Assembly (NCBI RefSeq): GCF_014191605.1
Contig: NZ_JACHWU010000003.1
Coordinates: forward strand, 248,001 to 312,000
From: Prauserella isguenensis
GTDB taxonomy: Bacteria > Actinomycetota > Actinomycetes > Mycobacteriales > Pseudonocardiaceae
Length of the DNA: 64,000 nucleotides
Reading direction: 5' to 3'
Part shown: in pieces, positions 41,133-51,859 of the stretch
Position numbering within the stretch: the stretch's first letter is position 1
Layout of the letters: each line of letters starts with the position of its first letter
Made by a program: the position numbers and the translations under genes
The notes under the pieces: generated by a model
The model's database searches: none
What the model was told of the DNA's origin: nothing
Seen by the model: only the letters and a program-made list of their open reading frames with translations

Positions 41133-42428
41133 ATGAGCTCGTTGCTGAGGCTCGCCACGGCGGGCAGTGTCGACGACGGCAAGTCGACCCTGGTCGGCAG
41201 GCTGCTGTACGACACCAAGTCCGTACTCGCCGATCAGCTGGACGCCATCGAGCGCGCCAGCGTCGACAAGGGCATGACGACCCCGGACCTGTCGCTGCTG
41301 GTCGACGGTCTGCGGTCGGAGCGGGAGCAGGGCATCACGATCGACGTGGCGTACCGCTACTTCGCCACGCCGAATCGCAGCTTCGTGCTCGCGGACACGC
41401 CGGGGCACGTGCAGTACACCCGCAACACGGTCACCGGCGCGTCGACCGCGCAGCTCGGTGTGCTGCTGGTCGACGCCCGTAACGGTGTCGTCGAGCAGAC
41501 CCGCAGGCACGCGGCCGTGCTGGCGATGCTCGGTGTGCCGCGGCTGGTGCTGGCGGTGAACAAGGTCGACCTCATCGACTACGACGAGGCCGCGTTCACC
41601 GTGATCGCCAAGGAGTTCGCCGCACACGCGACGTCGCTCGGCTATGCCGAGGGCACGGTGCTGGCCGTCCCGGTGTCGGCGCTGCAGGGCGACAACGTGG
41701 CGACCAAGTCGGAGAACACTCCGTGGTACTCCGGCCCGACGCTGCTCGAGCACCTCGAGGAGGTTCCGGTCGCACCGGACCCGCACGAGGCGCCGTTCCG
41801 CATGCCGGTGCAGTACGTCATCCGTCCGCGCACGTCGGAGTACCCCGACTACCGGGGTTACGCGGGCCAGATCGCGGCGGGCACGGTTCGGCCGGGTGAC
41901 GAGGTCGTCGTGTTGCCGCAGGGCCTGAAGTCGACGGTCCAGAGCGTCGACACCGCCGACGGCTCGCTGGACGAGGCCGGCACCGGCAAGTCGATCACCG
42001 TGGTGCTCTCCGACAACCTCGACATCACGCGCGGCGACGTGATCGCCGCGGCCGACAACGCGCCGAAGGTCACCGACGAGTTCACGGCCGCCTTGTGCTG
42101 GCTGTCGAGCAAGCAGCTCGAGCCCGGCGCACGTGTTCTGGTCAAGCAGGGCACGCGCACGGTGCAGGCCATGGTCGAGGAGCTCAACGCCCGGTTCGAC
42201 GAGCAGACGCTGTCCATCGTGGACGCTCCGGAGAAGTTGGAGCTCAACGAGATCGGCAACGTCAGCCTGCGACTGGCCGAGCAGTTGCCGGTGGACGACT
42301 ACACGGTGAGCCCGCGCACGGGTGCGTTCATCGTGATCGACCCCAAGGACGGCGACACGCTCGCCGCGGGCCTGGTCGGACACCGGTTCAGCCAGCTCAA
42401 GGGCGTGACGGAGCCCGAGGACGCGTGA
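41133..42428 (+). CDS. cysN: Sulfate adenylyltransferase large subunit (GTPase)
   Basis: A 431-residue translational-GTPase-type protein. G1 is GSVDDGKSTL near residue 11, G3 DTPGHVQYTRN, and G4 NKVDLIDY. The length shows it lacks the fused APS kinase (CysC) domain seen in mycobacterial CysNC. GTP hydrolysis drives APS formation by CysD. The stop overlaps the chelatase gene (GTGA). Confidence 0.96.
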   Translation: MSSLLRLATAGSVDDGKSTLVGRLLYDTKSVLADQLDAIERASVDKGMTTPDLSLLVDGLRSEREQGITIDVAYRYFATPNRSFVLADTPGHVQYTRNTVTGASTAQLGVLLVDARNGVVEQTRRHAAVLAMLGVPRLVLAVNKVDLIDYDEAAFTVIAKEFAAHATSLGYAEGTVLAVPVSALQGDNVATKSENTPWYSGPTLLEHLEEVPVAPDPHEAPFRMPVQYVIRPRTSEYPDYRGYAGQIAAGTVRPGDEVVVLPQGLKSTVQSVDTADGSLDEAGTGKSITVVLSDNLDITRGDVIAAADNAPKVTDEFTAALCWLSSKQLEPGARVLVKQGTRTVQAMVEELNARFDEQTLSIVDAPEKLELNEIGNVSLRLAEQLPVDDYTVSPRTGAFIVIDPKDGDTLAAGLVGHRFSQLKGVTEPEDA

Positions 42429-43177
42429 CGGTGGCGCAACCGCCTCTGCTGATCGTCGCGCACGGTAGCCGGGACCCCAGGTCTGCGGCTACCGTGCGCG
42501 CGCTCGCGGAGGTGGTGCGCACCCGCTCCCCCGGTCCGGACGTCCGCGTGGCGTTCCTGGACCTGTCCGAACCGTCGGTCGGCGACGCGCTCGCCGGCCT
42601 GCATGCCGAGGGCCACCGCCACGTCGTGGCCGTGCCGCTGCTCCTCGGCCACGCCTATCACGCCCGGGTGGATCTGCCCGCGCTCGTCGACGAGGTCACC
42701 ACCCGCCTGCCGCGGTTGTCGGTCACCGTCTCCGACGTCCTCGGGCCCGACCCGCTGCTGGAGGACGTCGCGCTCGACCGGCTCGCCGACGCGGGGGCCG
42801 ACCTGTCGGATCCCGGCCTCGGTGTCGTGCTCGCCGCCGTCGGCTCGTCGCACGCACCGGCCAACGAGGTCGTTGCCCGGATCGCCCGCGGCTGGGACGG
42901 GCGCCGTCCCGCACGCGTCGCCGCCGCCTTCGCCAGCGCCGCACGACCCGACGTGCCCGCGGCGATCGCCAAGCTCCGTGTCCACGGCACGCGCCGGTTC
43001 GCCGTCGCGTCGTGGTTCTTCGCGCCGGGGCTGCTGCCCGACCGCATCGGGGAACTGACGGCCGAGGCCGCGCCGGGCGCGGTCGTCGCCGCGCCGCTGG
43101 GAACGGACCCCCGCGTCGCCGCGGTCGTCCTCGACCGCTACGCCGACGCGCTCACCGGCGCCGTCCGCACCGCCTGA
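42425..43177 (+). CDS. Sirohydrochlorin ferrochelatase / CbiX-type protein
   Basis: A 250-residue protein with two CbiX-like halves: LLIVAHGSRDPRSAATVRALAE with the metal-binding His, VVAVPLLLGHAYHARVDLPALVDE, then AAVGSSHAPANEVVARI and ASWFFAPGLLPDRI. It should insert iron into sirohydrochlorin to make siroheme, the cofactor of the sirA product, which explains its place as last gene in the operon. GTG at 42425 overlaps the cysN stop. Confidence 0.9.
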   Translation: MTVAQPPLLIVAHGSRDPRSAATVRALAEVVRTRSPGPDVRVAFLDLSEPSVGDALAGLHAEGHRHVVAVPLLLGHAYHARVDLPALVDEVTTRLPRLSVTVSDVLGPDPLLEDVALDRLADAGADLSDPGLGVVLAAVGSSHAPANEVVARIARGWDGRRPARVAAAFASAARPDVPAAIAKLRVHGTRRFAVASWFFAPGLLPDRIGELTAEAAPGAVVAAPLGTDPRVAAVVLDRYADALTGAVRTA

Positions 43178-43218
43178 GGCCCCGCCTGCACGGGTCGGCG
43201 TATGCCAGAGTGTTCGGC

Positions 43219-43986
43219 ATGGCTGACGAACTCGTCCACTACTACCTCGACGGCGGGGTCGCGACGATCACGCTGGATTCTCCGCACAACCGCAACGCCC
43301 TGTCCGCGCAGCTGCGCAGCGAACTCACCGACGCGCTGACCCGGGCCGCGGACGACGAACGGGCGCGCGTGATCGTGCTGACGCACACGGGCACCGTCTT
43401 CTGCGCAGGCATGGACCTCAAGGAGGCCAAGGGCGCGGGCCACGACGACCAGGGAGTCAACGGCTTCCCCGCCATCCTCGAGCAGCTCTGGACGAGCCCG
43501 AAGCCGGTCGTCGCCAAGCTCGCCGGGCCCGCTCGCGCCGGCGGTGTCGGCATGGTCGCGGCCGCCGACATCGCGGTGGCCGCGACCGACGCGACGTTCG
43601 CGTTCACCGAGGTCCGCATCGGCGTCGTGCCCGCACTGATCTCGGTCACCGTGCTGCCGCGACTCTCCCCGCGTGCGGCACACGAACTGTTCCTGACCGG
43701 CGACACGTTCGACGCCACGCGCGCCGCCGAAGTGGGCCTGCTCAACGCGGCCGTCCCGCCCGGCGAGCTCGACGCGAAGGTCGCCTCCTATGTCGACTCG
43801 CTGGTGCGCGGCGGACCGACCGCGCTGGCCGCGACCAAGGAACTGCTGCAGGGCGAGCGCGGCCGCACCATGGGCGCCGAGCTGGAGAAGATGCAGGCGT
43901 TGTCGGCGCACTATTTCGCGAGTGAGGAAGGCCAGGAGGGCATCGCGGCGTTCGGCGAGAAGCGTCCGCCCCGCTGGACCCCCTGA
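43219..43986 (+). CDS. Enoyl-CoA hydratase/isomerase family protein
   Basis: A 255-residue crotonase-fold protein: VATITLDSPHNRNALSAQLRSEL, VFCAGMDLKEA and KLAGPARAGGVGMVAAADI (oxyanion hole). The first catalytic Glu position holds Gly (GGVGMV), while the second Glu is kept in FTEVRIGVVPALIS, as in many actinobacterial members. The CoA substrate is unknown. It is transcribed with the sulfur operon but 41 bp away, and is followed by a strong terminator. Confidence 0.88.
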   Translation: MADELVHYYLDGGVATITLDSPHNRNALSAQLRSELTDALTRAADDERARVIVLTHTGTVFCAGMDLKEAKGAGHDDQGVNGFPAILEQLWTSPKPVVAKLAGPARAGGVGMVAAADIAVAATDATFAFTEVRIGVVPALISVTVLPRLSPRAAHELFLTGDTFDATRAAEVGLLNAAVPPGELDAKVASYVDSLVRGGPTALAATKELLQGERGRTMGAELEKMQALSAHYFASEEGQEGIAAFGEKRPPRWTP

Positions 43987-44004
43987 CCCTCGCCGTGAAC
44001 ACAC

Positions 44005-44042
44005 AATGCCGCCCCTCCCCACTGCGGGGAAGGGGCGGCATT
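44005..44042. terminator. Bidirectional stem-loop terminator
   Basis: AATGCCGCCCCTCCCC pairs with GGGGAAGGGGCGGCATT around an ACTGC loop, with one bulge. It separates the enoyl-CoA hydratase gene from the convergent phosphodiesterase gene. Confidence 0.9.
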
Positions 44043-44087
44043 GCGCTGTCGCTCCTGCGATCGCGGCGTCGTCGTGCGCGGCCGACC

Positions 44088-44921
44088 TCAGGAGCGCAGG
44101 AAGTCCCGTAGCCCGGCGAGGTCGTCGGTGTTGATGTGGTCGACACCCGCGTCGCGAAGCTCTGTCCACACCGCGGTGCGCCCCTCGCCCGCGGCGTCCG
44201 GAGTCGCCCAGAACCGCAACCGCTGACCGGCGTCATGGGCACGGGCGACCATGTCGTGCAGCCGCGCCCGCTCGTCCGCGGGCATCGGCCCCTCACCGCT
44301 CCAGTCGAAGAGGTTCGTCCAGTTGTCGCTGACCAGCGGCATCAACTCGGCGGGTAGGTCGCCGCCCAGGTCGCCGGAACGACCGTCGTAGAACGAGCGC
44401 CGTTCGGTCGCCGCCGCCATGTCGTCGAGGGGCCGGTTGCCGCTCACCACGACCTGGATCGCACCGGGTTCGACCTTCCCGTCGCGGTAGCGCGTGAGCA
44501 TGCCCTCGTACTCGGCGAGCTGCCGCTCCAGCAACCGCCATGTACGCGGCCCTTCGCTCTTGATGTCGACGAGCAACTGGAACTGCCCCTTCCAGCCCGG
44601 GTAGACGCCGGACTTACCGCGCACGGCGTCGCGGAGCGGATCCAGATACAGGCTGCGCAGCGTGCGGTCGGGGTCGAGCTCCCAGGAGTCGTGGGCGACC
44701 TGCAGTTCGCCGCCGGTGGCCCAGACGTCGGCCTCGACACTGGTGAAGCCGTGTTCCAGGGCGTCGAGCAACGGCCGGTCGTGCTCGTAGTCGTTGTGCG
44801 CGTGCGCCTGCGCCAGTGGTTCGCCGAGGTCCGGCCGTGGGTCGGCACCGGCCGCGGCAGGCGCGACCAGGGCGAGCACCGCGGCCAGAACGGCCGTGAC
44901 GGTGACGCGGATCGGGCGCAT
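44088..44921 (-). CDS. Secreted PI-PLC/glycerophosphodiesterase-like protein
   Basis: A 277-residue exported protein. The signal peptide covers MRPIRVTVTAVLAAVLALVAPAAAG and is probably cut after AGA. The mature part is a PLC-like TIM barrel with AHAHNDYEHDRPLLDALEHGF, SVEADVWATGGELQVAHD and LLVDIKSEGPRTW; the Asn and Glu/Asp residues fit the metal site of the family. It should hydrolyse a glycerophosphodiester or phosphoinositide outside the cell. ATG at 44921 follows AAGGAG. Confidence 0.87.
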   Translation of the reverse strand: MRPIRVTVTAVLAAVLALVAPAAAGADPRPDLGEPLAQAHAHNDYEHDRPLLDALEHGFTSVEADVWATGGELQVAHDSWELDPDRTLRSLYLDPLRDAVRGKSGVYPGWKGQFQLLVDIKSEGPRTWRLLERQLAEYEGMLTRYRDGKVEPGAIQVVVSGNRPLDDMAAATERRSFYDGRSGDLGGDLPAELMPLVSDNWTNLFDWSGEGPMPADERARLHDMVARAHDAGQRLRFWATPDAAGEGRTAVWTELRDAGVDHINTDDLAGLRDFLRS

Positions 44922-44989
44922 GGGGGGCTCCTTCACATCGGCTGTGTCGGAGCCCATCGAAACGAGCGATCGTGGCCGCCCGGCGAACC

Positions 44990-45370
44990 TCAGGAATCGG
45001 CCAGCAGAACAGTGAACCGGCGGCTGCTCACCCGGTCACCACCGGCGGCGAGCGCGCGCTGGGCGTCCGAGAGCGTGCCGTGCACGGCGACGTAGGTCCG
45101 CGGATCGGCCCGCTTCAGCGCTTCGGCACCGACCCAGACGAGCACGTGCTCCCCCGCGGGCAGCCACGACAGGTCGGTCAAGCAGTCGTACAGCGCGTCC
45201 AGGTTCCGGCCGAAGTAGGACGGAAACCGCAGCAGCTCGGCGACGGCGTCGAGGGTCGCGGCCTTGTCGGTCAGGCCGGTGCCGTCGAGCACGTAGGTGA
45301 ACGCGCCGCGCGCCTTGGCGTCGGCGACGAGAGCGCTGCTGTCGGGGTTCTGTGCAGGTGTGGAAGTCAC
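44990..45370 (-). CDS. Barstar-like ribonuclease inhibitor
   Basis: A 126-residue cytoplasmic protein of the barstar fold: AFTYVLDGTGLTDKAATLDAVAELLRFPSYFGRNLDALYDCLTD with the conserved YFGRNLDALYDCL helix that blocks the nuclease active site, and DLSWLP. GTG at 45370 lies only 2 bp after the stop of the RNase gene, so inhibitor and enzyme are made together. It should protect the cell from that RNase. Confidence 0.9.
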   Translation of the reverse strand: MTSTPAQNPDSSALVADAKARGAFTYVLDGTGLTDKAATLDAVAELLRFPSYFGRNLDALYDCLTDLSWLPAGEHVLVWVGAEALKRADPRTYVAVHGTLSDAQRALAAGGDRVSSRRFTVLLADS

Positions 45371-45372
45371 GG

Positions 45373-45795
45373 TCAGGTCCGGGTATCGACGACGACGAAT
45401 GATTCGTAATGGTCTCCGGTGTAGTACAGCTCGTCCTCACTGCCGGTGACGAGCCGTCTGGCACCCCGGTCCGGGCTTCCGGGCGTGGCCACCGTGTACT
45501 CGTGGTAGTAGCCGTGGGGTTCCTCGGGCAACAACCCTTCCCGGTTGCCGAAGACCGCGGCGTCCCGTTCGGGGTACGGGAAGGGCCCACCACGTTCGAT
45601 GAGCTCCCACGTCTCCTCGGCCTCCGGGGGCAGGTCGGCGAGGGCCACCACCTCGAAACCGGATTCCGCGCCCGGCAGGCTACCGCCTCCGCCGGAGGCG
45701 TCACCGCCCCCGGTGAGCTCCCCCACCAGCCAGCCACCCAACGCCAGCAGGATGAGCCCGGCCAACGCCACACTGATACGCCTGCGCGAGAACAC
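45373..45795 (-). CDS. RNase Sa-like guanyl-specific ribonuclease, membrane-anchored or secreted
   Basis: A 140-residue protein. The N-terminus (MFSRRRISVALAGLILLALGGWLV) is a signal or membrane anchor, followed by a Gly/Ser spacer. The catalytic domain closely follows Streptomyces RNase Sa: LPPEAEETWELIERGGPFPY, GYYHEYTVATPG with the catalytic Glu, RGARRLV with the Arg, and YYTGDHYESF with the His. The two cysteines that form the RNase Sa disulfide are absent. It cleaves RNA after G. GTG at 45795 follows GGGAGGCGCGC. Confidence 0.9.
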   Translation of the reverse strand: MFSRRRISVALAGLILLALGGWLVGELTGGGDASGGGGSLPGAESGFEVVALADLPPEAEETWELIERGGPFPYPERDAAVFGNREGLLPEEPHGYYHEYTVATPGSPDRGARRLVTGSEDELYYTGDHYESFVVVDTRT

Positions 45796-45805
45796 GCGCG
45801 CCTCC

Positions 45806-46036
45806 CTAGGAACGCCGACGGCCGCCGTTCGGCCGCCCGGCCTGCTCGTCCGGCCGCCCGGGCCGCAGCCGGCCGATGACGTTCATGGCGAAATCCACAC
45901 CACGGCCGAGCAGCCAGGTCGCGGCGGCGCAGATCGGCAGCAGCACGGCCACGACCAGCACGAACTGCAACGGGAACCACTGCTGCGCGAGCCAGAGCTC
46001 GAACCCGTCCCACCAGCGGGCAACTCCGTCGAACAC
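45806..46036 (-). CDS. Small single-pass membrane protein
   Basis: A 76-residue protein with one strong membrane segment (FPLQFVLVVAVLLPICAAATWLLG) after an aromatic N-terminus (MFDGVARWWDGFELWLAQQW) and a basic Arg/Pro/Gly tail. It lies 10 bp upstream of the RNase gene on the same strand, so it is probably co-transcribed with the nuclease-inhibitor pair. No family is recognised. The start (GTG) has no clear ribosome-binding site. Confidence 0.65.
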   Translation of the reverse strand: MFDGVARWWDGFELWLAQQWFPLQFVLVVAVLLPICAAATWLLGRGVDFAMNVIGRLRPGRPDEQAGRPNGGRRRS

Positions 46037-46068
46037 AACCGCGAGCCTACTGCAGGTACGTTGACGCC

Positions 46069-47034
46069 ATGTTCGCCGTCTATGCCAACGAAGCCAATGC
46101 CGACGACCCCCTCGCCTCCCTCGTCGTGGGCGAGCGCCCCGACCCGGAGGTGCCCGAGGGCTGGGTCAAGGTGAATGTGAAAGCCGCAAGCCTGAACATG
46201 CACGACATCTGGACCCTGCGCGGGGTCGGGATCAAGAGCGAGCAGTTCCCCATGATCCTGGGCTGCGACGGTGCCGGCGTGCTCGACGACGGCACCGAGG
46301 TGGTCATCCACTCGGTCGTCAACGACGCGTCGTGGCGCGGGGACGACACCTTGGACCCGAAGCGCACCCTGCTGACCGAGAAGCACCAGGGCACGTTCGC
46401 CGACGCGGTCGTGGTGCCGTCCCGCAACGTCGTCCCGAAGCCCGCGGGCCTGTCGATGTCCGACGCGGCGACGATGGGTACCGCGTGGCTCACCGCGTAC
46501 CGCATGCTGTTCGTCAAGTCGGGTCTGCGCCCCGGGCAGACGATGCTCGTGCAGGGCGCCTCCGGTGGCGTGTCGACCGCGCTGGTGCAGCTCGGTCGGG
46601 CGGCGGGCCTGCGCGTGTGGGTCACCGGCCGCACCGAGGACAAGCGAGCCCTGGCCGAGCGCCTCGGCGCGCACGAGACGTTCGAATCGGGCGCCCGACT
46701 GCCCGAACGCGTGGACGGCGTGTTCGAGACGGTGGGCAAGGCCACGTGGTCGCACTCGATGAAGTCGCTCAAACCGGGCGGCATCATCGTCGTGTCTGGA
46801 TCGACGAGCGGCCCTGACGCGAGCGCCGAACTGCAGCGCCTCTTCTTCCTGCAGCTGCGGGTCGCCGGTTCGACGATGGGAACGCGCGACGAGCTGGCCG
46901 ACCTGCTCGCCTACACCGAGCTGGCGGGCATCCGGCCGCAGATCGGCGCCGAGTTGCCGTTCGACGACGCCCGGAAGGGCTTCGAGGACATGCTCGAAGG
47001 TCGGACGTCGGGCAAGATCGTTTTCACACGCTGA
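46069..47034 (+). CDS. Zinc-binding-type MDR oxidoreductase (quinone reductase-like)
   Basis: A 321-residue medium-chain reductase: VKVNVKAASLNMHDIWTLRGVG, MILGCDGAGVLDDGTEVV, AWLTAYRMLFVKSGLRPGQT, VQGASGGVSTALVQLGRAAG (cofactor motif) and a C-terminal GKIVFTR. The Cys/His catalytic zinc ligands are not evident, so it is likely a zinc-free enone or quinone reductase. It is divergent from the RNase gene group with a 32-bp gap. Confidence 0.9.
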   Translation: MFAVYANEANADDPLASLVVGERPDPEVPEGWVKVNVKAASLNMHDIWTLRGVGIKSEQFPMILGCDGAGVLDDGTEVVIHSVVNDASWRGDDTLDPKRTLLTEKHQGTFADAVVVPSRNVVPKPAGLSMSDAATMGTAWLTAYRMLFVKSGLRPGQTMLVQGASGGVSTALVQLGRAAGLRVWVTGRTEDKRALAERLGAHETFESGARLPERVDGVFETVGKATWSHSMKSLKPGGIIVVSGSTSGPDASAELQRLFFLQLRVAGSTMGTRDELADLLAYTELAGIRPQIGAELPFDDARKGFEDMLEGRTSGKIVFTR

Positions 47035-47145
47035 CCCGTGAAGACACCGCTGACCAGGCGAAACTCCGAACACGGAGAGCTACGATATCGTTTCGTGACC
47101 TTAATTACGGAGATCGAAACCGCGATCTGTGTTTAGCCTGGTGCC

Positions 47146-48264
47146 ATGATCGCATCCCGGCGGGAGGCATCGGGCTCCCCGGCAGCAGCCGAGGTTCCGG
47201 GGACTCCGGACGCGTCCGACGCTCCGGAGTCCCCGGAACCTCCGGATACCGCGGCCCGCACCGGCGACCCCGGCGCGGGCCCGGACCAGGACCTCGACGT
47301 CGAGATCCGCTCCGGCTACCGCCGGTTCGGTGGCTTCTCGACCCGCGTCCTCGAAGCGGGGCCCCGGCCCGTGGAACGCCCCGCGGGACGACGCTTCCGC
47401 ATGCGGTCGGACGACCGCCTGCGCCACGCACCCCGCCTCGTCCTACTGCACGGCTACTGCGACAGCGCCGACACCTGGCGTCCGGTACTGACCGAACTGG
47501 CGCGCGCGGGCGTGGCCGCGATCGCGGTCGACCTGCCCGGCTCCGGTGAGGCCTCGGCCCTGCGGTCCGGGGCGATGCTGCCGCAGCTCGACGTGTTCAC
47601 CGCCGCCGTCGTAGCGGACCAGTCCGCACTGGGCGGCGTCGTGCTGGCGGGCAACTCGCTGGGCGGCACGATGGCCCTACGGGCCGCCCAGAACCCGTCG
47701 CTGCCGCTGTCGGGCGTCGCCTCGATCGCGGCGCCCGGGCTCTCCGACTCGTGGCTCGTGCGCGGTGTCGCGAGGAATCCCCTCGCCCGGCTGGCCACAT
47801 CGCTGCCCGTGCCCGTCCCCCGCTTCCTCGTCCGGGGCATCGCCGAGCAGGTCGTGCCGCGGCTGCTGTACGCCGACTCGAAGCAGGCGGCGGCCGAGCA
47901 CGTCGCACGGTTCGTCGAGCTGTTCCCGGACTTCAAGGCGACCGGCGAGCGCCTGGAGCAGGTCGCCCGCCTGATCGCCGAGCTCGACGACGCCTACGAG
48001 CTCGAACGGATCGCGCTGCCGCTGCTCGTCGTCGCGTGTGGCCGGGATCGGTTGGTCAACGCCGACGCGGGCCGTCGCCTGCATTCGCTCGTGCCACACA
48101 GCAGATTGCTGGTCCGCGAGGACTGGGGGCATTGCCCGCAGCTCGACGATCCGCACGGACTCACGGAGGCGCTGCACTACTTCGCGGGCAGCGCCCTGGC
48201 CGAACGGCCGCCGTCCGGGCGGCGGAACGCCCGGGCCGGGCTGCTGTCGGGCGCGGTGGGCTGA
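47146..48264 (+). CDS. Alpha/beta hydrolase
   Basis: A 372-residue hydrolase. A Pro/Glu/Asp/Ser-rich tail of about 50 residues precedes the fold. The oxyanion region is LVLLHGYCDSADTW, the nucleophile elbow GNSLGG (Ser), the acid Asp in CGRDRLVNADAG and the His in DWGHCPQLDDP. The substrate is not predictable. No strong ribosome-binding site precedes the ATG, and the low-complexity tail could mean a later start. Confidence 0.87.
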   Translation: MIASRREASGSPAAAEVPGTPDASDAPESPEPPDTAARTGDPGAGPDQDLDVEIRSGYRRFGGFSTRVLEAGPRPVERPAGRRFRMRSDDRLRHAPRLVLLHGYCDSADTWRPVLTELARAGVAAIAVDLPGSGEASALRSGAMLPQLDVFTAAVVADQSALGGVVLAGNSLGGTMALRAAQNPSLPLSGVASIAAPGLSDSWLVRGVARNPLARLATSLPVPVPRFLVRGIAEQVVPRLLYADSKQAAAEHVARFVELFPDFKATGERLEQVARLIAELDDAYELERIALPLLVVACGRDRLVNADAGRRLHSLVPHSRLLVREDWGHCPQLDDPHGLTEALHYFAGSALAERPPSGRRNARAGLLSGAVG

Positions 48265-48319
48265 CCCCTTGACGGGTAGGGCGGCGGCGCCTCGGCAGCA
48301 GCACCGCGGCCGAACCACC

Positions 48320-49372
48320 TCAGCCGAAGCGCCGTGCGGCCGCGGACGCGGCCTCCCGTGCCTCGTCGGCGAGCTGAGCGACGATCTCCCCCGCGGGACC
48401 CGACCCGCTCAGCGGATAGGTCTGCCCCGCCCAGAGGGACACCGCCTCGGGGTCGCCCGCGGCGGTCGCCGCGGCCCGCACGGGCTTGGTGATGTTGTTC
48501 AGCTGCGGATACGCGGCGGGCGCGCCCGCCGAGTTCTCCCGCAGGAATCGGTTCTCCATCCCGCGCGCGGGCCTGCCGCTGAACGCGCGCGTGATCGCCG
48601 TCGCCCGCCCGCCCGCGTCGAGGGCCGCGCGGTAGGTGCCGTTGGTGCCCGCCTCGTCGGCCCGCAGGAACGCCGTGCCCAGCTGGGCGGCGACCGCCCC
48701 CGCCGACAGCACCGCCGCGACGTCGGCGCCGTGCACCAGCCCACCCGCCGCCACCAGGGGCAGGTCGGTCTCGCCGCCGATGAGGCGGATCGCCGAGAGC
48801 AGGCCGAGCAACGGGCCGCCGCCGTCGGTGCTCGCGTCGTCGGTGAACACGGCCCGGTGCCCGCCGGCCTCGAAGCCCTGGACGCACAGCACGTCCGCGC
48901 CGGCCGCAGCCGCCTCGCGCGCCTCGTCGGGCGTCGTCACGGTCACCACGACGGTCACACGCGCCTCGTGGAGCCGCTCGATGTCGGCGGCGAGCGGCGT
49001 GCCGAAGGTGAACGACACGACCGGCACCCGCCGTTCGACGACGAGGTCCAGTTTCGCCGCGTAGCCGTCGTCGTCCCACCTGCCCGCACCGAGTGTGACC
49101 CCGTAACGGTCGGCCTCTCCGCGTAGCCGGTCGGCGTACGACGTCACGTCGACCAGTGACCGCACGCCGGGGACGAACAGGTTCACCCCGAACGTCTCTC
49201 CCGCGAGCTCACGGGTCTTGTGGATCTGATCAGCCAGCGTCGCGGCCGTGAGGTAGCCCCCGGCGAGGAACCCGAAGCCACCTGCCCGCACGACCGAGGT
49301 GACCAGTTCCGGAGTGGACGGACCGCCGGCCATCGGCGCCGCGACCACCGGGACGCGCAAGGACTCGAACAT
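48320..49372 (-). CDS. Nitronate monooxygenase-like FMN protein
   Basis: A 350-residue TIM-barrel flavoprotein: VPVVAAPMAGGPSTPELVTSVVRAGGFGFLAGG at the N-terminus, GADVLCVQGFEAGGHRAVF, LVAAGGLVHGADVAAVLSAGAVAAQLGTAFL (FMN phosphate site) and NRFLRENSAG. It matches the NMO/2-nitropropane dioxygenase family, which oxidises propionate-3-nitronate and related nitronates. ATG at 49372 is where family similarity begins. It is convergent with the hydrolase gene. Confidence 0.9.
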   Translation of the reverse strand: MFESLRVPVVAAPMAGGPSTPELVTSVVRAGGFGFLAGGYLTAATLADQIHKTRELAGETFGVNLFVPGVRSLVDVTSYADRLRGEADRYGVTLGAGRWDDDGYAAKLDLVVERRVPVVSFTFGTPLAADIERLHEARVTVVVTVTTPDEAREAAAAGADVLCVQGFEAGGHRAVFTDDASTDGGGPLLGLLSAIRLIGGETDLPLVAAGGLVHGADVAAVLSAGAVAAQLGTAFLRADEAGTNGTYRAALDAGGRATAITRAFSGRPARGMENRFLRENSAGAPAAYPQLNNITKPVRAAATAAGDPEAVSLWAGQTYPLSGSGPAGEIVAQLADEAREAASAAARRFG

Positions 49373-49867
49373 GCCCACATCGTACGAACGGGCGCCGCCG
49401 GGGCTCGATGCGGTATCGGAATGCCACCGGCGCGCGACCCGGGGGACAGCACACGCCGGCTCGCGATCATGTGACGTACGAGCCGCCAACGTAACGCCGT
49501 GATGACCCATCGTCACCCGCCTGAGCTACACCTCGCTTCGGGTCCGCTGACCCTGTCCGCCGAAGTGCGAGTGGACTGGTGCGAGTGGGCTGTGCGGAGC
49601 CGTGCAGGCTGCCGCTCATCCGCGGGATGCCTTCGCGCACCACCCGAGAGGAAGAGGACGCATGACCGCGAAGCAGCAGGCCCCGGTTCGCCGCGAAGCG
49701 TCGGCGACGCGCAAGCCTCGCCGCGAGTGCGCTCGCCGTCCCGGTGACGGGCGGAGGCCTCGCGATCCCGGGGGACCGTTGCGGCCTCCCGGCGCGAGAG
49801 AGCGATCACCACCGGCGCCCGCGACCACGGATGTCGCGATCGGACGGTCCGAATCGGACGCGATTCG
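49373..49867. other. 495-bp gap, no intact gene
   Basis: Between the nitronate monooxygenase start and the lepA stop no intact gene is seen. It contains the possible signal-peptide gene remnant at 49662 described separately, and no repeat or clear terminator apart from a weak GTCCG/CGGAC hairpin near 49848-49860. Confidence 0.5.
49662..49812 (+). pseudogene. Possible frameshifted remnant of a secreted-protein gene
   Basis: ATG at 49662 has a very good Shine-Dalgarno (GAGGAAGAGGA) and begins MTAKQQAPVRREASATRKP, a basic n-region like those of actinomycete exported proteins. A hydrophobic stretch ASLAASALAVPVTGGGLAIPG that would complete a signal peptide appears immediately after in a different frame (about 49709-49771). 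The rest degenerates before lepA. It may be a decayed gene for an exported protein, but chance is not excluded. Confidence 0.3.
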
Positions 49868-51733
<1,866 letters not shown>

Positions 51734-51859
51734 TCGTTTCCTCGGATCGCTCGTGGACGGCCTTCCCCATGGTCCCATGCCGTCGACCGTGGGGTTCCTC
51801 CGGAGGCCGCCGCGTCCGACGAGGTCAGCGGCGGAGCCGCGGCCGCCGGGCGCCCGGCG

